Shown here: positions 1-5,577 of the stretch, in pieces | Position numbering within the stretch: position 1 is the stretch's first letter | Layout: each line of letters starts with the position of its first letter | Assembly (NCBI GenBank): GCA_029288335.1 | Contig: JARIHJ010000081.1 | Location: 1-16,082 of the forward strand | Origin: Candidatus Saccharimonadota bacterium | Lineage (GTDB): Bacteria; Patescibacteriota; Saccharimonadia; Saccharimonadales; UBA4665 | Reading direction: 5' to 3' | DNA length: 16,082 nt | Translations under genes and position numbers: made by a program | Notes under the pieces: generated by a model | The model's database searches: none | Seen by the model: the letters and a program-made list of their open reading frames with translations, nothing else | What the model was told of the DNA's origin: nothing

Positions 1-1530
1 GGCAAGAATCCGCGTGAAATTGCCGACATTATCAAAGACAAGCTGCTGGAAAATGACGACACCAAACTCGAGGATGTGACGGTGGCGGGGCCCGGTTTCC
101 TGAACTTGAAATTAAGAGATGAAGCCCTGGCGCAGTCGCTAACAGCTAAACCTAGCGTTAGCTTGTCTGGCCAAACAATCGTCTGCGAATATTCCGATCC
201 GAATCCGTTCAAAGTTCTGCACGCCGGGCATTTGTACACTTCGGTCGTCGGCGATGCTATCGCCAATCTGTTAGAAAATGCTGGGGCAGAAGTCCACCGT
301 GTTAATTTCGGTGGCGACGTTGGCCTGCACGTAGCTAAAAATATCTGGGCGATTATTAAAAATTTGGGTGGAGAATTCCCTGAAAAATTAATTGAACGAG
401 CGCCACACGATTTTGCTGATTGGTCGTCAGAGAGGTACGTGGAAGGCAACGAAGCTTACGAAAATAATGAAACCGCCAAGGCCGAAATTGCTGAGCTTAA
501 TAAAAAAATCTATGAGCTAGTTAATGCTGGGGATCACGATTCGCCACTAGCCAAAATATACTGGACAACTCGTGCTTGGAGTTATGATTACTTCTATTGG
601 TTTTATAAATTAATCGGTGTTCGTTTTGAAAAGTATTACCCAGAGAGTGAGACTGCGCCGATTGGACTAGCGACAGTTAAAGAGTACCTTGGCAAAGTTT
701 ACGAAGAGTCGGACGGCGCTGTAATTTTTGATGGTGAAAAATATGGTTTGCACAAACGTGTGTTTATTAATTCACAGGGCTTGCCGACGTACGAGGCCAA
801 AGACGTCGGGTTAATTATGAAAAAGTGGCAAGATTACCACTTTGACCGTTCGGTCGTCATCACCGGGAATGACATCGTCGAATATATGAAAGTCGTCTTG
901 AAATCCATCGAGCAGTTCGAACCGAACCTATCGCAGGCCACGACGCATTTGACGCACGGTATTGTCAAACTAGCCGGAGGTACGAAGATGAGCAGCCGCA
1001 AAGGTAACATTCTGCGAGCTACTGACGTACTCGATGCCGCGATTGAAGCTAACCAAAAAGCCTACGGCAAAAAGGATGAGACGGTCAGCTTGGCGGCGGT
1101 GAAATATTCATTTCTGAAACAGCGGCTTGGCGGTGATATTATTTATGATCCAAAAGAATCGGTATCACTGGAAGGTAACTCCGGCCCGTATTTGCAGTAC
1201 GCCCATGCCAGGGCGAGAAGCATTCTGGCTAAGGCTGGTGCGAAAAACCCAATGTCGCAAAATGTTGAGTTTGAGCCTGGTGAACGCTTATTGGCTAGAA
1301 AAATCAGCGAGTATACGGAAGTCGTCGAGCTAGCAACTGCCGAGCTGATGCCGCACCATATTTGTACCTACCTCTATGAATTAGGGCAAGAGTTCAACCG
1401 CTTTTATGAAAAAAACCGTGTTATCGGCGACCCTCGTGAACAAATTAGGCTAGCCCTAGTTGCGAGTTACGCCGACAAGCTGAAACAGGGTTTATCACTG
1501 CTCGGGATTGTAGCGCCCGATAAAATGTAG
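1..1530 (+). CDS. argS: Arginyl-tRNA synthetase, 5' end missing
   Basis: This class I enzyme charges tRNA-Arg with arginine in the cytoplasm. The frame is open from base 1, so the true start and much of the N-terminal Add-1 domain lie outside the window; the GTG at 76 is an internal valine codon. The first residues (NPREIADIIKDKL, then VAGPGFLNLKL) match the end of that N-terminal domain. The HIGH signature appears as HAGH at about 220-231, inside the ArgS-typical context NPFKVLHAGHL and GDAIANLLE. The KMSKS loop is KMSSRKG at 985-1005. The C-terminal DALR anticodon-binding domain includes GPYLQYAHARARSI. The stop is TAG at 1528-1530, and msrB starts 2 bases later, so the two are probably cotranscribed. 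Identification is secure. Confidence 0.96.
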   Translation, partial: GKNPREIADIIKDKLLENDDTKLEDVTVAGPGFLNLKLRDEALAQSLTAKPSVSLSGQTIVCEYSDPNPFKVLHAGHLYTSVVGDAIANLLENAGAEVHRVNFGGDVGLHVAKNIWAIIKNLGGEFPEKLIERAPHDFADWSSERYVEGNEAYENNETAKAEIAELNKKIYELVNAGDHDSPLAKIYWTTRAWSYDYFYWFYKLIGVRFEKYYPESETAPIGLATVKEYLGKVYEESDGAVIFDGEKYGLHKRVFINSQGLPTYEAKDVGLIMKKWQDYHFDRSVVITGNDIVEYMKVVLKSIEQFEPNLSQATTHLTHGIVKLAGGTKMSSRKGNILRATDVLDAAIEANQKAYGKKDETVSLAAVKYSFLKQRLGGDIIYDPKESVSLEGNSGPYLQYAHARARSILAKAGAKNPMSQNVEFEPGERLLARKISEYTEVVELATAELMPHHICTYLYELGQEFNRFYEKNRVIGDPREQIRLALVASYADKLKQGLSLLGIVAPDKM

Positions 1531-1532
1531 CC

Positions 1533-1931
1533 ATGGCGAGCGACAACGAATTTAAACAAAAGCTGAGTGATGAGCAATATAGGGTGCTGCGCGAAAAGGG
1601 GACGGAAGCGCCGGGCAGCGGTAAGTATGTGGATTTTGATGAAGCTGGCAATTACGCCTGCGCGGCTTGCGGTCAGGAATTATTTAAAAGCGATGACAAA
1701 TTCGAATCGACTATGCCAGGGCTAATCGGCTGGCCGGCTTTTAGTGAGCTAGCTAATAACGATGCGGTCAAACTAGTGCCAGACAATTCGTTAGAAATGG
1801 CTAGAACAGAGGTAACTTGCGCTAACTGCGGCAGCCATCTTGGTCATTTGTTCGAAAATGACCCAAGCTCACCAACCGGCCATCATTATTGCATCAATTC
1901 CGTGGCGCTGGAGTTTAAAAAGAAACCATGA
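1533..1931 (+). CDS. msrB: Peptide methionine-R-sulfoxide reductase
   Basis: MsrB reduces methionine-R-sulfoxide in oxidised proteins and belongs to cytoplasmic oxidative-stress repair. At 132 residues it has the usual single-domain length. The zinc site is visible as two CxxC pairs, C43/C46 (CAAC) and C96/C99 (CANC). The catalytic cysteine is C120 in HHYCINS, matching the family RYCINS motif, followed by the typical VALEF end. LSDEQYRVLREKGTE near the N-terminus is also characteristic. Between KFES and GWPAF there is a short insertion (TMPGLI) where most family members have a shorter GxGWPSF loop. The start lies 2 bases after argS and the stop overlaps the next gene by ATGA, so translation is probably coupled. 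No clear Shine-Dalgarno sequence is visible. Confidence 0.94.
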   Translation: MASDNEFKQKLSDEQYRVLREKGTEAPGSGKYVDFDEAGNYACAACGQELFKSDDKFESTMPGLIGWPAFSELANNDAVKLVPDNSLEMARTEVTCANCGSHLGHLFENDPSSPTGHHYCINSVALEFKKKP

Positions 1932-2401
1932 GCGCCGAATTATCTCCTTCGGAAAAGCCCGAACGGCTGTATTTTAAGACATATATCGCTATGTTACATA
2001 ATTCTGTCGGCAGCAAAATGTTCAATAATTTTTATGTACGGACGAGCGCCGATGGTGAGTTTGATGCTATGGAGGGAGGCAGCAACGCCTGCGCCTTTTA
2101 TGTCAGTTCGATTCTGACAATTTTTAGTAAAATCTCCGGAGTGCACGGCACGGTTAATAGCCTGATAAATGACTTGCAAGCCTCTGGCTGGCAGATAGAG
2201 AGCAAACCAAGGGCGGGGGATGTACTGGTGTGGGAGGCTGCTGATTTTTGCGATGGCCGATATCAGCACACGGGTTTTTATCTGGGTGACGAACGGGCAG
2301 TGAGCACATCATATCGAAATAGGGAAGTGGCTGACCACGATTGGCATTTTGGTGACGAGAATAGGCAGATTGAACAAATTTTTAGAATGAAAGATTGGTA
2401 G
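1928..2401 (+). CDS. Probable NlpC/P60- or CHAP-like cysteine peptidase
   Basis: The 157-residue protein has no signal peptide or membrane segment. Its layout fits the papain-like NlpC/P60/CHAP superfamily. A candidate nucleophile, C55, sits in GSNACAFYVSSIL, like the DCSGFV helix of NlpC/P60 enzymes. Then come a PRAGDVLVWE strand, equivalent to the family GDLVxF motif, and a candidate catalytic histidine, H114, in QHTGFYLGDE, equivalent to HVGIYLG. Known members cleave peptidoglycan peptides or act as amidases. Without a signal peptide this one may act in the cytoplasm or leave by another route. It overlaps msrB by 4 bases (ATGA) and ends 3 bases before the next gene, so it is part of a coupled run. 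The fold assignment comes from motifs only and the substrate is unknown. Confidence 0.55.
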   Translation: MSAELSPSEKPERLYFKTYIAMLHNSVGSKMFNNFYVRTSADGEFDAMEGGSNACAFYVSSILTIFSKISGVHGTVNSLINDLQASGWQIESKPRAGDVLVWEAADFCDGRYQHTGFYLGDERAVSTSYRNREVADHDWHFGDENRQIEQIFRMKDW

Positions 2402-2404
2402 CAT

Positions 2405-2788
2405 ATGAAATTTGTAGCCGAAGACGACGCACTAATCATTACCTTTGAAGGTGGGGAGGTGCTGCTGGCGGCAAAAAGAAAGCTAGTACTGCCTAAAAAA
2501 GACATCGCTAGTCTCGAATGGACGGCGGAGTTTCGCGATCCGGACAGGGTTATCCGGCTTGTCGGCGCTGGGATACCGGGGCTACTCTATGCGGGCAGGT
2601 TTCGCGATTTAAACAGCGGTCAAAACTTATTTTTATATCTAAGTCGGCCGAAAGGGCTGGATGTAGTCAATGGCATTGGCGGTGAGAACGTACTAATCGT
2701 AACGATGCGCAGCGGTAGATATCACCAAATTATCGTCAACTGCCGGCCGGATATTGGCAAACAGTTGATCGGTTGGTGGCGAGGCTAG
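2405..2788 (+). CDS. Small PH-like domain protein
   Basis: This 127-residue cytoplasmic-looking protein has no signal peptide or membrane helix. The pattern is beta-rich: LIITFEGGEVLLAAKRKLVLP, then KDIASLEW, a central GAGIPGLLYAGRF with FLYLS, then ENVLIVTMRSGRYHQIIV. This order (IxF, a basic strand, D-hydrophobic-S, GxGxPGxxxxGxF, V-hydrophobic-x-GxYxxIxV) resembles bacterial pleckstrin-homology-like domains of the PF10882 type. Such domains often bind partner proteins or membranes, but no role can be given here. It starts 3 bases after the preceding gene and has no visible Shine-Dalgarno sequence, which suggests coupling. Its TAG stop (2786-2788) overlaps the stop of the convergent minus-strand gene. 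Confidence 0.5.
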   Translation: MKFVAEDDALIITFEGGEVLLAAKRKLVLPKKDIASLEWTAEFRDPDRVIRLVGAGIPGLLYAGRFRDLNSGQNLFLYLSRPKGLDVVNGIGGENVLIVTMRSGRYHQIIVNCRPDIGKQLIGWWRG

Positions 2789-2808
2789 CGTCGACCGCGG
2801 ACGCTAGC
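2784..2808. terminator. Hairpin between convergent genes
   Basis: A perfect 9-base inverted repeat (GCTAGCGTC 2784-2792, GACGCTAGC 2800-2808) encloses a 7-base loop. It lies exactly where the PH-like gene and the opposite-strand orphan gene end, so it could end or stabilise both transcripts. No T-tract follows on either strand, so it is not a classical intrinsic terminator. The left arm contains both stop codons. Another GCTAGC follows directly at 2809-2814. Confidence 0.4.
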
Positions 2809-3348
2809 GCTAGCAGCGCCGATAAATTGTCTGTGTTTAGGCCGCTCAGACTTTGGTTTTGGTGTTGGAATGAGTTCTAGCGGCCGGTTTGGGTTGGCCT
2901 CTTTTCCGTATAGATTGAGAACGAGCTTGGTGTGGGCCGCCGTGTAGCGATCCTTTAATCCCAATACTAAGCCAGCAATTGCGGCATATTGGGCAAAATC
3001 GCGTTCGAAATCGCTATCTAGCCGCCCGCCATCGGCCATTACTAGCGAGTAATAATTTTGCGCAGCCTCGACTGGCCGTGGCGCTAGTGGGGATTCACCA
3101 GCAGCTTCGCGAACTACTCTGTGCCCGAGCAGGAACCCCCGGATCGAGGCGTCGGCAATCTTTTCACCCCTTGAGTAACCGCGCTGGACTACTCTGGTAA
3201 ATATATCCAGCACTGCCAGATCTCCCATAAAGGTAACTTCTTCTTTTTGAATTACGGCTAGGTCCGTTGCCCCTAAGACCTCATTGGCAACATGGTTGAT
3301 CGTTATTTGGTCGAAATCTAATCTTCGTCCTTCAATTGTGGTAGTCAT
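2785..3348 (-). CDS. Hypothetical protein, family not recognised
   Basis: I do not recognise this 187-residue protein. It starts MTTTIEGRRLDF, has no signal peptide or membrane helix, and looks like a soluble mostly helical domain up to about residue 150. A basic, Pro/Lys/Arg-rich tail follows (TPKPKSERPKHR, ending SVRGRR) and could bind nucleic acid or a partner. The start is supported by an AGAGGGG Shine-Dalgarno just upstream and by a plausible promoter at 3369-3396. It converges with the PH-like gene, sharing CTAG for both stops. It is transcribed in the same direction as the HxlR-type regulator upstream but has its own promoter. The ORF is long and well initiated, so it is probably real; its function is unknown. 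Confidence 0.75.
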   Translation of the reverse strand: MTTTIEGRRLDFDQITINHVANEVLGATDLAVIQKEEVTFMGDLAVLDIFTRVVQRGYSRGEKIADASIRGFLLGHRVVREAAGESPLAPRPVEAAQNYYSLVMADGGRLDSDFERDFAQYAAIAGLVLGLKDRYTAAHTKLVLNLYGKEANPNRPLELIPTPKPKSERPKHRQFIGAASASVRGRR

Positions 3349-3351
3349 TGC

Positions 3352-3368
3352 TAGCCCCTCTTGGGCTA
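3352..3368 (-). promoter_or_regulatory. Small hairpin over the ribosome binding site of the orphan gene
   Basis: TAGCCC (3352-3357) and GGGCTA (3363-3368) form a perfect 6-base inverted repeat with a 5-base loop, directly downstream of the predicted -10 box. On the minus strand the loop and 3' arm contain the AGAGGGG Shine-Dalgarno sequence, so folding could limit translation. Alternatively it is an operator at the transcription start. Confidence 0.35.
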
Positions 3369-3396
3369 ATCATACTATTTCTGCACAAGAATGCAA
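3369..3396 (-). promoter_or_regulatory. Candidate promoter of the orphan minus-strand gene
   Basis: Read on the minus strand, TTGCAT (3391-3396) and TATGAT (3369-3374) are separated by 16 bases and resemble sigma-70 type -35 and -10 boxes. They lie between the HxlR-type gene and the orphan gene, about 20 bases from the latter's start codon. Confidence 0.45.
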
Positions 3397-3400
3397 ATCG

Positions 3401-3703
3401 CTAGCAATATTTGGCGCCCCAGGCGGCCATTTGTTCTAACACCGGAATTAGGCCTCGACCTTTTGTGGTTAGGTCGTAGCCGCTAGCGGATTTCTTGATG
3501 ATGCCAGCCGATTCCAGCTGGTCCAGGCGTTGACTTAAGATTCGCGGATTGATACCCTCGACGGATTTCTCTAGTCCACAGTAGCGGCCGGGGCACTCCG
3601 CCAGGCTTTTAATAATTAGTGCCGTCCATTTGGCGCCCAGTATCTCAGCAGCTGCGGCGACGCAACCAACCTTAGGTTCGATGGGTTTAGTCAGCTCGTT
3701 CAT
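3401..3703 (-). CDS. HxlR-family winged-helix regulator with redox-type cysteine
   Basis: This 100-residue DNA-binding protein matches the HxlR family. It has GCVAAAAEILGAKWTALIIKSL (family pattern C-x(6-8)-IGGKW-x(4)-IL), then the recognition region GINPRILSQRLDQLESAGII, and the wing YDLTTKGRGLIPVLEQMAAW. Cysteines occur at residues 14, 37, 42 and 100. C14 occupies the conserved N-terminal cysteine position used as a thiol sensor by relatives such as Bacillus HypR and YodB, which respond to disulfide stress, quinones or electrophiles. It is divergent from two FMN-reductase-like genes, and a palindromic site covers its own predicted -10 region, fitting autorepression plus control of the flavoprotein genes. 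Family assignment is firm; the inducer is inferred. Confidence 0.88.
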   Translation of the reverse strand: MNELTKPIEPKVGCVAAAAEILGAKWTALIIKSLAECPGRYCGLEKSVEGINPRILSQRLDQLESAGIIKKSASGYDLTTKGRGLIPVLEQMAAWGAKYC

Positions 3704-3707
3704 AATT

Positions 3708-3721
3708 TACTTTACAAAGTA
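3708..3721. promoter_or_regulatory. Putative HxlR operator, copy 1
   Basis: TACTTTACAAAGTA is a palindrome with 6-base arms (TACTTT/AAAGTA) around a 2-base centre. It begins 4 bases upstream of the regulator's start codon and overlaps a minus-strand TATACT (3718-3723) that could be its -10 box. TACT-AGTA half-sites are typical of HxlR-family operators. Binding by this regulator is inferred. Confidence 0.55.
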
Positions 3722-3746
3722 TAGTAGACTAGCTTACAATTAATAT

Positions 3747-3760
3747 TACTATATAAAGTA
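3747..3760. promoter_or_regulatory. Putative HxlR operator, copy 2
   Basis: TACTATATAAAGTA has the same outline as copy 1 (TACT-N6-AGTA), with centres 39 bases apart. It overlaps the likely -10 region (TATATA/TATAAA) serving the plus-strand FMN reductase gene. That gene has a strong AAGGAG ribosome binding site at about 3769-3774. Confidence 0.5.
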
Positions 3761-3781
3761 TACCATAAAAGGAGTAAAAAG

Positions 3782-4360
3782 ATGTCTAGAATTGCTGTAA
3801 TTATTGGAAGCGTGCGCGAAGGCCAGCGCGTCAGCGAGCCGATCGCCAAGTGGATAGCGCATAGCTTTGAGGGTAAAGCTGAAGTGGAAGTAGTGGACCT
3901 TAAGAATTACCCGCTCTCGCTATTTGACGAGGGCGGTAGCCCGCGCTACAACACTGAGCGCAAACCCTCGCCGGCCACTCAAAAGTGGCTTGATAAAATC
4001 GCCCAATTTGATGGCTATGTGGTTGTGACGCCGGAGTATAATCGCTCAACTAGTGCGGTTCTGAAAAATGCTATCGATCACGTAGATTACCAGATGGACA
4101 ATAAGCCGGTTGCGCTAGTTGGCCACGGCTCATCCGGCGGCGCCCAGGCCATTGCGACATTGCGCCTGGTTTTTCCTGGCATTGGTGTGCCAACCTTACC
4201 GACAGCTGTATTTTTGGATAATTCTATTGCTCAAAAAATCCAGGAAAATGGCGAGCTAGATGAAGAGCTGGCTAGCCAGCCTTACGGCCCGCAGATTCAA
4301 ATAGACGGGCTGATCGATAGCCTGCTGAAATATACCGAAGCACTCAAAACTCTCCGATAA
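3782..4360 (+). CDS. NADPH-dependent FMN reductase-like flavoprotein 1
   Basis: The 192-residue protein has a flavodoxin-like fold of the NADPH-dependent FMN reductase family (SsuE, ArsH and chromate or quinone reductase relatives). The FMN phosphate loop is GSVREGQR at residues 9-16. TPEYNRSTSAVLKNAIDHV starts at residue 83 and holds the family PEYN signature. GHGSSGG at 114-120 forms the second flavin-contact loop. It probably reduces flavin, quinone or another small oxidant with NAD(P)H; the substrate cannot be read from sequence. The start is well supported by AAAGGAG 7-8 bases upstream. Its promoter overlaps a putative HxlR operator, so induction by oxidants or electrophiles is a reasonable inference. 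A diverged paralogue follows 33 bases downstream. Confidence 0.88.
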   Translation: MSRIAVIIGSVREGQRVSEPIAKWIAHSFEGKAEVEVVDLKNYPLSLFDEGGSPRYNTERKPSPATQKWLDKIAQFDGYVVVTPEYNRSTSAVLKNAIDHVDYQMDNKPVALVGHGSSGGAQAIATLRLVFPGIGVPTLPTAVFLDNSIAQKIQENGELDEELASQPYGPQIQIDGLIDSLLKYTEALKTLR

Positions 4361-4393
4361 GCCAACTTCTAGCCGTGCTAAACTACTAGCATA

Positions 4394-4966
4394 ATGAAAG
4401 TAGGAATCATCGCTGCTAGCATCCGCGACCATCGGCTGGGTGAGCGCGTGGTTAAATGGGTGGTTAGCGAGGCTAGCAAAATAACTGGCTGGGAAATTGA
4501 ACTACTTGATCTAAAGGAACTGAACTTGCCTATGCTGACCGATGCTAGGCAGCCGTTTGATATGAATAGGGAATATCCGAGCGAAGCCGTGATGAATTGG
4601 AGCCAGAAGATTGAGCAAAAAGATGCGTTCATCATCGTCACGCCGGAATATAATCACGGCCTGCCGGCACCGCTCAAAAATGCGCTAGACTGGCTTTATC
4701 CGGAATGGAATGACAAGGCTGCCGCGCTAGTCGGCTATTCCATCGGTATCGGTGGCGGCATCCGCTCTGTCGAGCAGCTGCGCCTAACCCTGGCGCACCT
4801 GGGCGTCGCCACTGTCCAGCAGGTCACGACAATCGCTCGTGCTCAGGATAATTTCAGCGAAGACGGTACGCCCCTCAATGACAACTTCAACGGCTCGATA
4901 GCTCGCTCGCTTAGTCAGTTAGGCGACTGGGGCAGGGCACTGTTGGCCGTTCGCCAGAAAAGTTAG
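4394..4966 (+). CDS. NADPH-dependent FMN reductase-like flavoprotein 2
   Basis: The 190-residue paralogue of the preceding flavoprotein has an FMN loop ASIRDHRLG at residues 8-16, TPEYNHGLPAPLKNALDW at 83-100 and a glycine-rich GYSIGIGGGIRS loop. TPEYN lies at residue 83 in both proteins, consistent with tandem duplication and divergence. The first loop lacks the GSxR glycine seen in its neighbour (ASIR instead), which may alter flavin binding slightly. No Shine-Dalgarno sequence precedes the ATG. A TAAACT -10-like box (4379-4384) lies only 9 bases upstream, so it may have its own near-leaderless promoter as well as read-through from the upstream gene. The substrate is unknown. Confidence 0.86.
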   Translation: MKVGIIAASIRDHRLGERVVKWVVSEASKITGWEIELLDLKELNLPMLTDARQPFDMNREYPSEAVMNWSQKIEQKDAFIIVTPEYNHGLPAPLKNALDWLYPEWNDKAAALVGYSIGIGGGIRSVEQLRLTLAHLGVATVQQVTTIARAQDNFSEDGTPLNDNFNGSIARSLSQLGDWGRALLAVRQKS

Positions 4967-4967
4967 C

Positions 4968-4973
4968 TATAAT
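4968..4973 (+). promoter_or_regulatory. -10 box of orn, near-leaderless start
   Basis: A perfect TATAAT lies with its last base 8 bases before the A of the orn start codon, so transcription would begin at or within about 2 bases of the ATG. There is no Shine-Dalgarno sequence. The best -35 candidate, TTGGCC (4943-4948), has a long 19-base spacer. Confidence 0.5.
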
Positions 4974-4981
4974 GATTAGCA

Positions 4982-5527
4982 ATGAGCGATAAAAGTCAGC
5001 TGCCCAGCAAATTGCTGTGGGTGGATTTGGAGATGACTGGGCTAGATCCGGCTAGTGATGTGATCTTGGAAGTGGCGGCGCTTATCACTGATTTTGACTT
5101 TAAGATACTAGCGAGCTACGAAGCGGTAATTTCTCAGCCGGAGGACAAACTGTCAGCGATAAACGAATTTGGCCGAATACACCATACAGCCAGCGGGTTA
5201 ATTGACAAGATTCGGCGTGAAGGTCTGCCCGAAAGCGATGTTCAAGCCGAGCTAGTGTCGCTAATAAAAAAGCAATTCGGCGATGAACGGGTAGTGCTCG
5301 CCGGAAATTCTATCCATCAGGACAGGCAATTCATTCGGCATTGGTGGCCGGAAGTTGAGCAACTTCTGCACTACCGAATGCTAGACGTCAGTGCCTGGAA
5401 AATCGTGATGGAGAGTAAATTTAGTGTTCAATTTGAAAAGGCCGAGCAACACCGCGCACTAGGAGATATCGAAGAGTCGATTGCCGAGCTGAAATACTAT
5501 CTTGATTGGTTCAAGGGCAATAAATAA
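4982..5527 (+). CDS. orn: Oligoribonuclease (DEDDh 3'-5' exonuclease)
   Basis: Orn degrades RNA dinucleotides to mononucleotides, the last step of RNA turnover, and clears pGpG from cyclic di-GMP breakdown. The 181 residues match the family length. The DEDDh active site is complete: D15 and E17 in WVDLEMTG, D114 in GNSIHQDRQFI, and H157 and D162 in HRALGDIEESI. YRMLDVSAWK is the typical conserved strand (YRxLDVS). The gene lies 15 bases after the second flavoprotein gene but has its own TATAAT immediately before the ATG. It converges with the large surface-protein gene downstream. The assignment is secure. Confidence 0.95.
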   Translation: MSDKSQLPSKLLWVDLEMTGLDPASDVILEVAALITDFDFKILASYEAVISQPEDKLSAINEFGRIHHTASGLIDKIRREGLPESDVQAELVSLIKKQFGDERVVLAGNSIHQDRQFIRHWWPEVEQLLHYRMLDVSAWKIVMESKFSVQFEKAEQHRALGDIEESIAELKYYLDWFKGNK

Positions 5528-5549
5528 AAGTAAAAAGCCGACTGATTTG

Positions 5550-5571
5550 ACCAGTTTTTCAGATTGGTTTT
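5550..5571 (+). terminator. Weak terminator-like hairpin after orn
   Basis: ACCAGT (5550-5555) and ATTGGT (5563-5568) can pair over 6 bases with one G-U pair around a 7-base loop, followed by TTT and GG. It sits in the 50-base gap between convergent genes. The stem is weak and the T-tract short. Confidence 0.3.
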
Positions 5572-5577
5572 GGTGAT

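Noticed and set aside
3782..4966. The two flavoproteins as arsenic-resistance ArsH or sulfonate SsuE
   Set aside because: Family membership is clear, but no ars or ssu genes are nearby and the motifs do not distinguish subfamilies, so no gene symbol is given.
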